Assembly: GCA_003640385.1 (NCBI GenBank) | Contig: RCAB01000217.1 | Location: 35,968 to 99,967, forward strand | Length of the DNA: 64,000 nt | Direction of reading: 5' to 3' | Origin: Setaria digitata | Taxonomy: Eukaryota > Nematoda > Chromadorea > Rhabditida > Setariidae | Shown: positions 41,501 to 54,066 of the stretch, piece by piece | Layout: the number at the start of each line of letters is the position of its first letter | How positions within the stretch are numbered: the stretch's first letter is position 1 | Made by a program: the position numbers and the translations under genes | Notes under the pieces: model-generated | Seen by the model: only the letters and a program-made list of their open reading frames with translations | The model's database searches: none | What the model was told of the DNA's origin: nothing

Positions 41501-43541
41501 CATCACAAACACGTCAATTCTCTGCTCTTTATCAAGCACTTTTCCAAAGCGATCTATTGCAACCTGTAAAAAAAAGGTCCCTTAAAAGATAGGTGAGCTT
41601 ACTAATGATTAGAATATTTTAGCGGACAAGCTAAACATAAGGTTAAGTCAAATTGCATGCCACATAAATTTGTGCCTGACATCAATTCCAACAGCAGCTC
41701 ATATCTTGTGATAGTTCTGGTATAAAAGAAGATGAAAGCTACTACCATATTTCGATATCTTTCTGGATAATTTAAATCGCATGTAGTGTACATTGATTCA
41801 TGTGGGATCCGGGTATTGAAAGCTGTCATAATGTTTCCAACCAATCCGTCTGCTGACGATCGATCAGCCCATTGCCTCTCATGTAAACTATCATCAATAA
41901 AAATTTCAACCAATCGCCAATTCCAATCGGTAGTTTCCATCAAAAGTTTGGATAATACTATAAAATAATTTATATTAACATCGCATGAAGGATAACTCCT
42001 TCATTTGCAAAGAACGATATAAGAAAAGACTAATATGGGAAGAACTCACGCAAAGGAGCCATCACTGAACCAGGCGAAGAAGTTGGGAAATTTGTTGACA
42101 ATAGTGAGCAAAGTACTTCAATCAGTTCTTCGCTTGGCTACAACAAATTAAGTTTTTTAATATAAATTATAACTTATGTATGATTAGTTAACACTTGTAC
42201 TAGAGGAATCAACAATAACAATATGGACATATGTTTTAGAAATTCCAAAAAATCGGAAAAACACTGAAGAGATCATTTACTTGACTCAGCTAGAAAAAGA
42301 GGAAAATTTTATTTTTAAAAAAACCATAGAACTGGGAAACGAGAAACAAAAAGAGGAGAAGGACCAATAAAACACTGACCAGCATGAGACTGATGATATC
42401 AAAATTACGTCTTTCTAATATTTTCGTAAAGTGTAAGCACAACTTAACTTTAGTCACTTAAATTGGTTCACGATGCTAATATCAAAATGTTCCTATCAAT
42501 CTATAATATCTTAATATCTTACAAAGACTACTTACTAATAAAAATGAAGCATTCATTTTTATGAAAAGCATAATTGCCGAACACAAGATCGGTTCTTCAG
42601 CCCAATTACCGGTTTCTTTGCGATGATCAATCATTTCCCGTATTGCTGCACAAATCAGTCGTGCTGCTTTTTGTGGTTTTTGCTTCTCTTTTGCCGATTC
42701 CAACAGTGCCAGTAATTGCTTCGGCTCTATTTGTACCTAAATTACTTCCAGAAATATAAACGAAAAAATTCTTCAAATATATAATGTAAGAAATTTCAAG
42801 AGGTCCAAAATCTTTTTTAAGTTTCACCGGTGGGACCATTAATGAAACTTGAAAAAAAAACTTTCTAGCAATGATCCTGAAAGTAGGCAGTTACTAGTGA
42901 AACTAAATTCTAGATAAAGTCATGTGAATGAATTGATGTTGACAGATGTATGAAATCTTTTAGCAGTACTGACTTCAGCACAAAAACTACGCCATTTCGA
43001 ATCATCAACTTCGGTACGTTTGGTGGGATTCGTCGATGGAGTACTCGAAACGATCTTTCCAGTAAAATCAAGACGAGGTTTCTTCAAAACACCACTTGAC
43101 AACTGCAATTATGTTAGAATGAAAAAAAAAACATCAATGACAAAAGTAGGAGAGTTCGATGGCTCATGTCGAAAAATCTCTGCAGAAATATTGAACGTTT
43201 AAGTGATTTTATAAGGCTGTAGTACATTTGTCCCGAATTCTGACTCTTTAAACAAAACTGGTTTCCAAGAAGCATTTCAACGATTACAGTAACTAAAGGA
43301 ACAACAGAAGAACCAATTTTTGTCAGCACGCAAAGAATGAAATAAACAAATAAATTAATAATCACCAGAAAGTTGAATAATAAGAAACTAAAACAGGGAG
43401 TTACTTAACCTGTGGCAATTCTCGTTTATTAGCTTGAGGCTTTGGACGATTTGTGTCGGATGTTGATGGGACATCACGACCGATTGCCAGAAATCCACCA
43501 GCTGGTAAATTTGCTCTTGTCTTGTGTCCTTGTTTGCTCAT
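27108..43541 (-). CDS. INTS1: Integrator complex subunit 1 (INTS1)
   Basis: INTS1 is the largest Integrator scaffold, an alpha-helical HEAT-like protein. The complex cleaves snRNA and promoter-proximal RNA polymerase II transcripts in the nucleus. I trace about 37 exons, roughly 1,900 residues (human about 2,190). Early exons: 43541-43410 (MSKQGHKTRANLPAGGFLAI), 43102-42974, 42736-42536, 42137-42050, 41957-41746 (DDSLHERQW and NIMTAFNTRIP), 41563-41363, 40645-40501, 40056-39915, 39685-39509 (KEEYLRISRTFLREF). Middle: 38644-38406, 38052-37959, 37882-37730 (LAVRTLYWKGWLISLIWA), 37547-37359, 37079-36950, 36865-36659, 35562-35392, 35135-34935, 34664-34524, 34440-34357 (LLPTWLKLQML), 33784-33584 (LKFVQSFALTSYS). 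Late: 32340-32201, 32020-31794, 31152-31036, 30842-30659 joined to 30236 to give VVLRHLPLLSACLA, 27802-27704 (LHALSFLPEFIIASR), and last exon 27262-27108 (PDSVTDLSRAVTAC). Exons near 32750-32640 and between 29610 and 28270 are uncertain. Confidence 0.92.
27282..27314. repeat. Two imperfect tandem copies of a 16-bp unit
   Basis: TACTCTACTGTAACTG is followed at once by TACTCTACTATAACTA. It lies in the last INTS1 intron, close to the final acceptor. Confidence 0.7.
32550..32573. repeat. Homopolymer A tract (T tract on the coding strand)
   Basis: About 24 consecutive A on plus. On the INTS1 coding strand it is a T run that ends directly in the AG acceptor of the exon starting at 32548, so it serves as the polypyrimidine tract. 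Similar tracts abut acceptors at 35567-35585 and 40061-40073. Confidence 0.85.
35158..35181. repeat. Short CA-rich microsatellite
   Basis: ACACAC units with CATA interruptions in the INTS1 intron upstream of the exon starting at 35135. Confidence 0.75.
37226..37245. repeat. (TA)n microsatellite
   Basis: About nine TA units in the INTS1 intron between the exons ending 37359 and starting 37079. Confidence 0.85.
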
Positions 43542-44392
43542 AGTCTTCTTTTAAAAGTCACTGAAATTTCCCTGAATTTACAGTTAGCGCTATTTTAATG
43601 GATCTAAATTAATCGAAATATTTCCTTACTAATATTTTAATCAACTCAAATTAATCGAAATACTTTTATATTCAAATGCTTTTTGCTCCCATCAATACTT
43701 TTCACACCTGAATACAGTTATTCCGATGTTGAGAAATTTGTTCCCAGTTTATTCATTTTATCAATTTTCTCGTTCCTTTCCCTCTCCTCCTTTCATTGTC
43801 TTTGCTTCCTGACTAATTAATTACCTATAACATGAAACATTGATCAGACACACTAATATCACTGATACCATTGTTGATATTCTTCTTCAAGGAATATTGA
43901 TCTCCTCCCATTCTAATCTATATTTCATTTCAATGTCACGTAGACTTAAACTATATAAATTAAAACTAATTGAATGCATAAAACAGCAAAATATTCTTAA
44001 AAAATTATTATTTTTCTAATTTACTGCAATGCGCGGTGGCAGAAGAGATTGCTGTATTCTGACAATGCTTATGGATGCCATCATTTTTATAACTTCATTT
44101 GCATTCAATTATTCTGCAAAGCATATGCCTGTAGAGGTTTTTCAATTCCTACTTTTTCTTTTTTTTTTAACTATTTATAGAGGTGAAAAAGTAGATTATT
44201 CTAGGAGTTTTGAGAAATTAGTTAAACTAAGTCTCAAAATGTTTTAAGAGATGCAAATTACGCAAAATCAAATAGCAAAAATGCTAAACCAAATTTTCAG
44301 GCCATATCAATCTGTCAATTTTCAAAATAAATTTTAAATGAATAATAATACTCTAATTTGCCAGTGTGTAATCCTGCAATAAATACTCTTAG
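43542..44392. other. Divergent interval between INTS1 and the unknown membrane-protein gene
   Basis: About 850 bp. It must contain the INTS1 promoter (minus strand) and probably that of the plus-strand gene. A plus-strand open stretch from the ATG at 44029 encodes a hydrophobic, signal-like segment (CCILTMLMDAIIFITSFAF) and could be the first exon of the downstream gene, but I could not join it in phase. Confidence 0.35.
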
Positions 44393-47300
44393 TGTCTGTT
44401 TCTGTTTCCTTTCTTCAATACAAAAAAGAATTACAATTTAAAAAGGAAAACAATATCAAATTGCCATCTCACATTATTCTGCAGAAAACAAAATGTAATT
44501 TGCAAAATCTCTACAACGCTTTCACAATAGCCGATATACAAAACATTCAACAAAAGTGGGTAAACTCGTCATTATTTTAACTCTAACTACAGATGTACAT
44601 TTTTAACTCGATTGCAAATATCTCTAGCGACTAATTGTAAATGTTTTATCTAAACTGCTGCACTATAATGATTATCAGCTACATATCACAATGAAATGTT
44701 TGATGAAGTTTTATTCATATGTTCCATGCGATGCATTCATAACAGAAATCCAAAAAGAGGCACACTCAATCGAGAAATGATATCCATCTAGAGAAGAATT
44801 TTTATGATCCAAGATAAAAACTGAACCCCCAACTATGTTCCGCTACATTTATGTATTAGCTGTCGTGTGCACAATATTTGACAAATTATTGCTAATTCTA
44901 GGGATGCTACATTTTGGAGCATATTCAACAATAAAACGAAAGTCCCGTTTAAATTAATGTTAGAAAATTATCTACAAGTTCCAAAAAATCGAAGTACGTT
45001 TTGGAAATAGTAAGATATATCTTTTCTTGTATCTCTCAAACATCCACTACTCATAACTTCTAACTTAAAAGCTGGACTATAAGCAAGAAGACTATACCTA
45101 ATTTCCATTCTCGGATGATCTGAAAATGAACAAAACTCCAGAATGTCTGTTTTTTAATCAAGTCTCATTTATAAAACTTTAGGAAAGCGATCAGTAAATC
45201 AAAGCTATCAACTGCTTCTACGGAACTGCTCCCATCAAACAAACATTTGCATCAAATATGTCATTAAACGAAATGCTGATGATTGTATTGTAAGACAGTA
45301 CTACTACAATTAATTGTCATAGTGTTCCACCTTTCATCTTTCATCTCATCTCTTCATTTTATGAACCATAAATTCTTCCGTAACCTGTGAAAAAAATGTA
45401 AAACTTAAAAGGAGAAAAAGAAAAATTTTAAATATTCTAGTTGGATCCCAACAATCATTACATATATTATAAGAAGCAAAAACGGATTTACCGGTCAACC
45501 GTTCGGTACACCCGCCGATCCGAATTTCTATTCGAAATTAACACCGATAAAACTCAATTTATTCATCTTAACAACAAACTTAATTTATTGTTCTGTGAAC
45601 AGATTGGATCGTAAGTTGTTACTGTACAAGAGAAACGGAGCACTTTCCTGTCCTTCCAGATCAAAAAAATTATCCCTTCTAGGCATCATTGATATTTGCT
45701 AAAATTGATCATCATTTTAACAAGTTATATTCCAAAGACATCTCTTATTTCAGAAAATTAAAGAAGAATTTAATAGTTTTGCTGATCAAAATTTCAAATC
45801 TTTTCGAAACAAAATATCTTTCAGTGAAGTAACGTACAGTGTCTTTCATTATCGTTTAAGAACCCAAAGTTGTATCTTGCGAACAAGATTATCAATGCCT
45901 TATAGAAGATTAAAGCGTTCAATCTTTACGACAAAGTAAATCTTTCAAAGTTTCCGCTAAATTTTTTGATGCATTTTAAACTAAAAATGAGTTGCACATT
46001 AAAATACAGCAAGAGATGTGGCAAGTTACGGAAGAAAAAGAAATGGAACATCCAGGAAGTAATTTATGTTATAGCAAGCAGATTATCAAACAGTTAGAGA
46101 TTTCTAGAAGGTTATTTTGTCATTTAGTCATTCCTTGAATCAGAGATAACGTAAAAATTAAAACGGTAGCTACTGAAAATCGACAACTGAAATTATTATC
46201 CAGTAAATTAGCACCAAAAACCAATAGGCACTACTCAAATATTACACAACTTGGACAATTTGAAAATCTAGTCTCTTACGACAATAATTTTTCTTTTGGA
46301 AAAAAAAAATTATTGTTTTTGTAAATGTCTATGAGAATAATTTTTCAGAAATGGAGGAACGGCACTGGTAATTATCATAGCATTAGTGGTAGGAGTTCCT
46401 CTGTTGATTATTATAGTGATTGCCCTTATTATCATCGTTATATGTTGCTATTGCCGAGAAACTGGTTGGTACACAAAGGCAGTTCAACTAGAAAATCTAG
46501 AAGAGAATTATTTAAATTCAAACACCTAACTATTTAAAAATACTCGACATTCGACAGGCGTGTCTAGGCACGAATCTGTGGTATTAGCCTGTCTCTTCTG
46601 GTTGATAATTCAGTAATGCAATTAATGATTATACATAAATGTAATATTATTGAACAGATTCAGCGGAAGATGAACTACCGAAAAGTTTAATTGAGAATTG
46701 CAAACGAGCGAAGCCATCACCGGAAGAGCAAGGAAAATACTTGCCGGAACAGTTCGATGCTACAGCATTTCAGTTCAAAGGACCACTTATTATTGAATAT
46801 CCTAAACTTCACATTCTTGTCAGTGCTGATCGATAAACATCTTGAACTTTGAGTATTTCACTTGCAGTTCATGTTAATTTTTTGTCTATTTAGGAACATG
46901 ACCTTACAGATGCAAAACCAGCTGAAAGCAATATAATGGATCGTGTTCGATTTGATGAAAACCTTAACTTCGTACGTTGCTAGATTTGATAATTTCTTCT
47001 TGTCACACTATGATTCTGGTTTATTCTACTCTAATACAGACAATGTAAGAATATTATGGTATGTCCCAGAAACTTTTTGTATTTTCAAATTAGAAAGAAC
47101 GAGAAGTGATCTTATCTTCTTAGGCATATAACATCGGAGAAGACGTCGAGATAATCGTTAAAAACTACGGACAAAGTAAGATATTCTCTAAAATATTCCT
47201 TTAAATAGTGCCAGGTTTGTGCTCTAGAAGATCGTAGAATAGATGAAACACAGCTACCCTTCATCCCTTCAAATTGTGAAGTTGCGTTTAAGCACTGCAC

Positions 47301-48045
47301 AATACAAATGAGAAGAGGAAAAAATGTTACAGTGAAGGATTACACATTCCAAATTCAACTCATTAAAACAACAGGAACCAAAGTTGGCAGTCACGAACTA
47401 GTCAAAGAAGATGGCGGAGATGAGGATGAAGAGACAACCAATGAACAGGAAAACGAATCTAAACAATCGAACACCGAAAACGGCAAGAAGGAAACAACGA
47501 AACTCCCGACAGAACGAAATCGTCCAAAAGAGCAGTTCGGGAGGAAGAGCATCACAAAGGATGTATCAGATCGAAAAAGAAAATCCAAACCTCCATCAAT
47601 TCGTATACAAAAAACTCAGCCTAGCCGATATTCCGAATCATCCACACAGACTCTCGGGATAATTGAAAAAGAAAATACTAAAAGTTCTAAACAACATAGT
47701 GGATCAGACGCATTACCAACTGTGCAACAAAAGAATTTCGATAATACAGGAAGAAACAAATTACTAGGAGAAGGCTCTTCACCTATAATCCTCTCGAAAC
47801 ATCCAATGCAGGGGAAAATACAGAATGCTACTAGGTGTCAATCACGTATATCAACGCTAAGCAAGAGGCAATCAACAAATATTGTACCAACAGTAAAACG
47901 CAAATCAATTAAGCTTCACATATGGCGAGCTAATGTTACTAACCCATCGCTATCTGGCTCATCTAAAAGTCAGTCCAAAAGCCACAATACGCGATCGGAA
48001 GTTAGTAAAAAGAGTATTTTGCTATTTCCAAAAATTCTCTTTTGA
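44393..48045 (+). CDS. Unrecognised single-pass membrane protein with long basic Ser/Lys-rich tail
   Basis: I do not recognise this protein. The supported exons join in phase: 44393-44559 (tentative), 45441-45610, 45825-45935, 46349-46464, 46658-46818, 46894-46971 and 47215-48045, about 540 residues with the 5' end unknown. The N-terminal part is basic and charged, e.g. RRSEFLFEINTDKTQFIHLN, with scattered Cys (LLFCEQ, QSCILR). Exon 46349-46464 is almost entirely one strong hydrophobic helix (ALVVGVPLLIIIVIALIIIV) followed by CCYCRET, a Cys-rich juxtamembrane stop suited to acylation. The cytoplasmic part continues EDELPKSLIENCKRAKPSPE and FKGPLIIEYPKLHIL. It ends in a 250-residue low-complexity tail rich in K, S, T, E and N (acidic GGDEDEETTNEQEN, then basic). 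Orientation inside/outside is inferred. Missing are a certain signal peptide and 5' exons. Confidence 0.55.
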
Positions 48046-49267
48046 CTGTACTTCGACTTCAAGGCTACCACTACTGATAGTATAGTTTCACTATTCCTCT
48101 ATTCTGAATTGTTCACTACAAAAACACGCAGTCTATTGCATAATCTTATAAGATATATAATCACATTGCAAAGCAAAAAAAGAGGAAATTAATACACTTC
48201 GGACAGTTCTTTCTTTCCATATCATGGGGCAATTAAAAGGGTTGAAATAACAGGATAAGGAAATACTGAAGACATCAGCAAAACATCCATTTCGTAAGAG
48301 GCTAACCTTTTTAGAGTGGCTTTTTCGTAGGTTAATCCAAGATCGCTTGAAATCCCGTTTTTGCTATGGGCATAGAAATTCGCTTTTAAACGTAAGGATT
48401 AAGGTCCTTAAAAGTACTCTATAAACTCACTGGCCATGCATAATTAATGAAAATTATCTAAGAGAAATCCATATAATTCTGGAATCATACCTGACACTAA
48501 AATCCATTAATCCTTACATTACAGGAAAACTGGTAACAAAACCGAAAGATATCTAGAAATCAAACATTATCCATTCCTGTAGTGCTATGTAATCCAGAAC
48601 TGTGATCAAATTAAGTTTTCACATAAAAATTGAAAATAAATTTCATTGATGTCGAATTTTATAACGAGAAGCAAGACAAAGGTAATGTAATAATTGTTTC
48701 AACAGCTTTTTATCATTCCCGCAACGAAGAAACATATAACAGCAAGATAAATTAATTCATAAAAATGTATTCGTAATTTCGCTGCTAAAGGTGGCCATAT
48801 GAGACCATCTGAAAGCCTCGCCGAATCCTAGGTATTATAATTTTTTTTTTTTTTTTCACCAAAAAAGCACATAAAACAAAGATAAAGTATAAAAGAGGTG
48901 AATGACTACAAAGCATGACAAAAAGATCTTCTAAATAAGCTGAGGAAACCTTTCGGAATTGTTTATAAAATAAAGGTTCCTATCATAAAAACTGGTTAAC
49001 TACTAATATCCAATGGTCTTTTGTTCATTAACACTTCAGGATTTTTTTTAAAGCTAAAGTCCCAATCAATATGTTTACATAAAGACATGTTTGCACTCAT
49101 GACATAGCTATGCATTATGCATAATCTACATTACAAATATATAGTTCACGAACGTACCATCATTGCTTTTCAAACGAAATTCTTATCAATTTAATGTAAA
49201 ACACAAGCAAAAATAACGATTATAATTCGAAATGTTAGACAAATATTACTTTTCAAGCTATCGGCAA
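48046..49267. other. Convergent 3' interval between the membrane-protein gene and PFDN6
   Basis: About 1.2 kb, very AT-rich, between two converging genes. I see no exon, only A/T runs (48840-48857). Confidence 0.5.
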
Positions 49268-50979
49268 TCATTTCGTTCTAAACCGTTGTGTGACTGCATT
49301 CTGTAACCTCATTACTGTTTGCTTTTGAGTTTCCTGCTTCGCTGCAGCATCTGCCATCGTATCTTCCAACCGCTTTCTAGAATTGTTTACTAATATTCAT
49401 TAATATTCATTTCAGTTATTCAGTCAAAACAGCAAACTCCAATTTTTCAAATTCGTAATCTGATGAACAGTAACAACTACCATAAAAATTTAAATTAACT
49501 CATATAAATTCCACTGCTTCAACTTCGTTTTTTTTTTAAAGAATATTCTATATATATATGAAATTTACGAAATACAGAATGCATTATGAATAGATAAAAA
49601 GAACAAACTTTCCAGTAACTTTAAATATATATCTCAAAATTTTCAAAAAAGAAAAAGAATTAAGATTCAGCAATGACCGACACTTACACTATTCCCTACT
49701 AGACTTTCTGCATTAAATTTCAAATTCGAACTTCTAATTGTAATTCAATGAAAAGAGAATTTTTTTCAATACGAAACTTATAATATAAAACATATATAGG
49801 AAAAACAAAACGTTATAAAACATATATAGGATAAATATCACTTATTTTTTCACTCTTCAAATCGAACTGTTCATGGGATGGCCAGACCAAGACCAGGGTT
49901 ATCATGAAACAAATAGCAAAATATTTACATTTCAGTTGTGATGTAATCTATACGTTTTTCAACGTTTTGTTTTGCCTCCATCAGCTCTTGTTTAACTAGC
50001 ACAGGTCCAATCAATTTGTATACTACTGCACCATCCTCTAAAAGATCAAGTTCCTGAAATACGTGAACTAAAAATTAGTTATATTTTTGAGAACTTCCAT
50101 TCAATCACAGAATCAATTTGTAGCACTATTCGCTCCAATTGAATACCTTCTCTGCTTCTTATTTATTTTGTTCTCCTTTTAAGAGCTATCCCAAGAATAA
50201 ATAGAATAAATAGGCTAGATATTAAGCACTAACTCCAAAACTTTTTTCCACCCAACAGGAGAAATTTTACCGGAAAAAAAGAATTCCGCTATTTCCTATA
50301 TTGACTTCTAAAATACGACACCGAAGCTTTTCCACCACTCCAAAAAACACAAATGATGCCAGCCTTATTTACTGATCCTAATTTTGACCCACGAACAGGT
50401 TAGGATAGAATAGATTAAACAAAGTGTAAAAAAGTTAATGCTAGTCAAACAAAAAGCAAATGTTAGCAAATAATTTTTTTTTTTTTTAAAAAGAGAAAAA
50501 CTTACAGTTTTAACAAGATTATTTTCCGTTAATTGTCCCTCCAGCTGTTGCCGATTATGAACATTTTTTTCGCGATCTGTAAATAATAAATAGGAATGCT
50601 TATCAACGCAGCAAGAAGGAATAAAAGCTATATTAACCGATAATGATAAAAATTTGCATTATGATTTACTTTAGATAAATAATTTCTTCTTTTAAAGTGC
50701 TATTCTTCTTTACTAAATTCTATTTAACAGCCTGCATTGAAATAATTTTCGACCCAAAAACTGAATATATCATGCTATCTACAAAAATCAACTTTGCTTT
50801 CAGAAAATAATTCAATTTTCAGATCAACGAAGTAGTCAAAGAAGCTTTCCCTCAGTTGCGAAAAAATTTTTTTGCATCAAGGTTCATAAAATAAGGGGAA
50901 AATTATATCACCAACCTTTCTCAAGCTGTTTGTATTTAGCAAGCTCTTCTTCGAATTTACTCATTACAAAATCACCCAT
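49268..50979 (-). CDS. PFDN6: Prefoldin subunit 6
   Basis: PFDN6 is a beta-type subunit of the hexameric prefoldin chaperone, which hands nascent actin and tubulin to the CCT chaperonin in the cytosol. Four exons: 50979-50916, 50576-50506, 50053-49929 and 49376-49268. Phases close, giving 122 residues (human 129). Helix 1 carries MSKFEEELAKYKQLEK. The beta-hairpin core follows: RQQLEGQLTENNLVKTELDL, LEDGAVVYKLIGPVLVKQEL, EAKQNVEKRIDYITTEM. The C-terminal coiled-coil helix is KRLEDTMADAAAKQETQKQT, ending FRTK. Two in-frame ATGs exist. The second, at 50964 (MSKFEEEL), fits the family start better, while 50979 adds five residues. A TTATTTCAG about 20 bases upstream is a likely spliced-leader site. 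Confidence 0.95.
49784..49831. repeat. 18-bp direct repeat, two exact copies
   Basis: TATAAAACATATATAGGA occurs at 49784-49801 and 49814-49831, 12 bp apart, in the last intron of PFDN6. Confidence 0.85.
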
Positions 50980-52309
50980 TGTATCTTGTAAGCCTGAAAT
51001 AACTTCCGACTGATATATTAATAGCACCACTCCTATACTTCAAGCAAAATCTCGTCAACAAATCATATGTAATCTCGAATTTTTCGCTGTGTTATGTGCT
51101 AAGAGAAAGTTATCTATTCAGATTGATAACGGAAACATATTTTCAACTTTCACTATTTCCATCAAATTTTCAGAACATCTAAGTTATAATAATGTTCAAA
51201 ATGTAAAACTCTTCAAAAATACAAAACTTTAGGTATTTTCGAGTAGAAAAATCTATGCAAAAGCAAATAACCGAACATAAACCAGAAATATTCAAAAAAT
51301 TTATATTCGCAAAAAAAGCATAAGACAGAGAACGCAAAAAGCTTCAGTAAGCGAGTGTAAAAACAAAGACTGAGTAACCACGATAAACAAAGATGAGCAA
51401 AACAGGTAGCATAAGGGAATAATTTTCAAGAGGCATAAGGTAGAAAGATCGGAATAATCGTCAAAATATTAAAGTGAACAATGATTTGACAACATTTTAT
51501 TTCAATGTTCATTCATTCCTCTGCAAAGAATAATCATTAAAAGCAAGAAGTCCGATTCCCATGACCAGTGGATCTTCAACGCGCCGTTGTTTTAATTTTA
51601 AAAAGTTATCATTTAATAAATCAGGATAAAAGATATGTAGAAAAACAGGGATAATATGATAAAATACAAAGACAGATGACGTCTATCGAAGCTTTAGAAT
51701 TTTAGACAAGCTTACTGGAAATACTGCACCATGTTTCTTTAAACCACCAATAGATGCACATTATTAAATTCCTGGGTCGACTCAATAACTTTTAATGAAG
51801 AAATGCAATACAATTTAAGAAATCAATGAAAAAGGCACCTTCCTGAATATTCCATATATTTATAACAATCTCTAAAGCTGAGTTTTTCGAAAAACTATTA
51901 CTGCGCTTTTTTTTTTTTTTCATGAAATACAACAATAAAAAACTTCCAATGAATATTCTAGAAATAGTTTGCATTAATAATCATTAGATCAGTCTGATAA
52001 GAAAGTACGGGGTTATTTCATAAGCAGTTTTTGCATATCATTGCAGTTTCAAATTTCAAGTAAACACAAACCTTTCCAAACTTAATTACTAACTAACAAT
52101 GCTATCAGTAGTATGTGAACATAGTGGAGCATGTCTACCGTAATAATAATAAATGAATATTACAAAATGCAATATGATTTTTTATAGAAGAATGGAATGA
52201 CCATCTTATACCTATGTTGGATATGTCAAGATTAAAAATTAATCAGTGTATTGTGTATGTACAGATTATACCAACAATATAGAAATGCTGTACAATTTCC
52301 CTGAGATAA
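50980..52309. other. Interval between COM-1 3' end and PFDN6 start
   Basis: About 1.3 kb between two minus-strand genes. It carries the PFDN6 promoter and a TTATTTCAG acceptor candidate next to the start. No other exon seen; a T-run lies at 51908-51920. Confidence 0.45.
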
Positions 52310-54066
52310 TTAAATGAAAAGTCTACGTCGAGCAGGTCTTATCGGTTTGTATTGCGCATGACGCGTTTTCAGAGCAACCGGTGAATTACTTTCAATAATT
52401 TGCCCACGACGACGTTGTTCCTCCCTACTTGGCATCCCAATATCCCAATAATATTCAGGAGTTGACGGTTCCCTCTCCGTGTTTCGGTGTTTACTGACCT
52501 GAAAGAAGTATACAGACACATAAAATATCCACTTGTATTTAAACACCACGTTGTCTTATAGGAAATCGTGAAACACCTATGAAAAGGGCACAAAGAGGGA
52601 TAAAATAATTACATTAGAATAAGAAGTTGTAATGAAAAATGAAACAATGTTATTATTATTATGATTAATTATTATGTCAACTAAAACTACCTTTCCCTAT
52701 TCATATAATTTATATGCATATCTAACAAATCGTTCTATTTATCAAATCGATTTAAGCAACAATAATCAGCACTTCTGCAGCGTTAACCGCTAAACGTTTT
52801 TTGAATACTAATGAGATAGTGTGATTAGGACTTAACACTAACCTGATCAATCCGCTTAATACGTTCCACACTACTTAATCCTAAGGCTTCGTAATATTCT
52901 GCGCAACATCGGCAATCGAAACCATGTAGTAATCGTCGCTCATCCTTTTTTCGTCGAACTTTACCATCATCGTTATAACGAGACGCCAACTCATTCACTA
53001 CATACTTTCGGTCATTTTGACAGAATGTTGGTGAGGATATTGCTTTCATCAGGGAACGCGTATGTTGTGATTCTGGAACACTGGAATGAAAAGTAGCCAC
53101 ACCGCTTCGATTTAATACAGCTATGAGTGAAGTATCTCCGGGAACTTTTGACTTTCGCAATATGGCCGGAGGTGAAGGTGTAGGTGGGATAGAATCATCA
53201 GATAAAGAGAAGACTGCATTTTTTTCACCTTCATTTAGCTTTTCTCTACCGGGAGAACTTAATGGTAAAGTAAGGTTTAACAGTACTGGGGAATTCTGCA
53301 ACTCCATGATTTTTCCGAATAGTTGATTCGGCTCTGGAGTTCTTCGCGGCGAAATATGCGTAGATTTAGGCATATTCTCATCTGTATATCCTATCATGTT
53401 CGGTATTATCCTTCCCGATTCTCCGGAATCATAGTTCGAAAACAATGATTGACTTCCGGTACAACTTGCTAATTCTGATGAAATCTGCGATGCGCATAAA
53501 ATATTAGTAGGTACTGTCTCTGTACTGTACTGCCCACTGATATTCCTGACGGGTAATTCACTCACTGTAATTACAGGTGGAACAGTTTTATTTACCTGAG
53601 GTTTTTCTTGAGAAACATCCGGACTAACATTTAACCACAGAGCATATTTGTCTGCATTATTTGGTTTCGGTTTTGGAGGTGGTTTGAACCGCTTAATCCA
53701 GCTATCCAAGGTACCATCACAGCAGACTGCCGATCGTCGCTTCACAGGAGCTGGAGCAACCATATTCGGTGGCGGTTGTGTGGGAAGAAGAGGTGACCTA
53801 TTTTGTGAAACCTTCTTCGGTGTCGTTAAATCAATGATTTCAATAGATTTCGGTGTTTCTGGTGTACCATTATCATCGAACACAACATTCGGATTTGGAT
53901 TTTTTTCCAGACCTATTTTTATGAGTGGATGAGAATTTTCCTGTTCATCTATAGCAAACGTTGATGCGGAAGTTTCCTGTGATTTTTCGTGGCATTTGGT
54001 AAAAAGAACTGGAGGAATGGTAACATCCAGAACAGAAATTTCACCTTCTGAATCGAAATTTTCCAT
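52310..54066 (-). CDS. com-1: CtIP/Sae2/COM-1-like DNA end-resection factor
   Basis: CtIP (RBBP8), Sae2 and C. elegans COM-1 stimulate the MRE11-RAD50 nuclease to start resection of double-strand breaks in meiosis and S/G2. Two exons: 54066-52843 and 52498-52310. The phase closes, giving 470 residues. The first 330 residues are low-complexity and Pro/Ser-rich, with an IEIIDLTTP motif resembling a SUMO-interacting core and several SP/TP sites that could be CDK targets (inference). The diagnostic part is C-terminal: KKDERRLLHGFDCRCCAEYY, the conserved Cys-x-x-Cys region, then after the intron VSKHRNTEREPSTPEYYWDI followed by GMPS, the CtIP/Sae2 RHR...TPxxFWDxxFPS signature including the threonine phosphosite position. 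The N-terminal coiled coil of vertebrate CtIP is not evident. It is head to head with INTS2. Confidence 0.92.

Noticed and set aside
44838..44960. Plus-strand ORF MFRYIYVLAVVCTIF, signal-peptide-like
   Set aside because: Only about 40 codons, without a phase-compatible donor to the next exon; hydrophobic AT-rich ORFs arise easily by chance.
45441..45610. Alternative frame of this exon reading like a sarcoglycan/cadherin-type segment (GQPFGTPADPNFY)
   Set aside because: That frame does not connect in phase to the exons leading into the transmembrane helix. The frame I chose closes at every junction.
52841..54066. Plus-strand ORFs opposite COM-1 (e.g. around 53123-53326 and 53648-53932)
   Set aside because: Antisense shadows of the long COM-1 exon.
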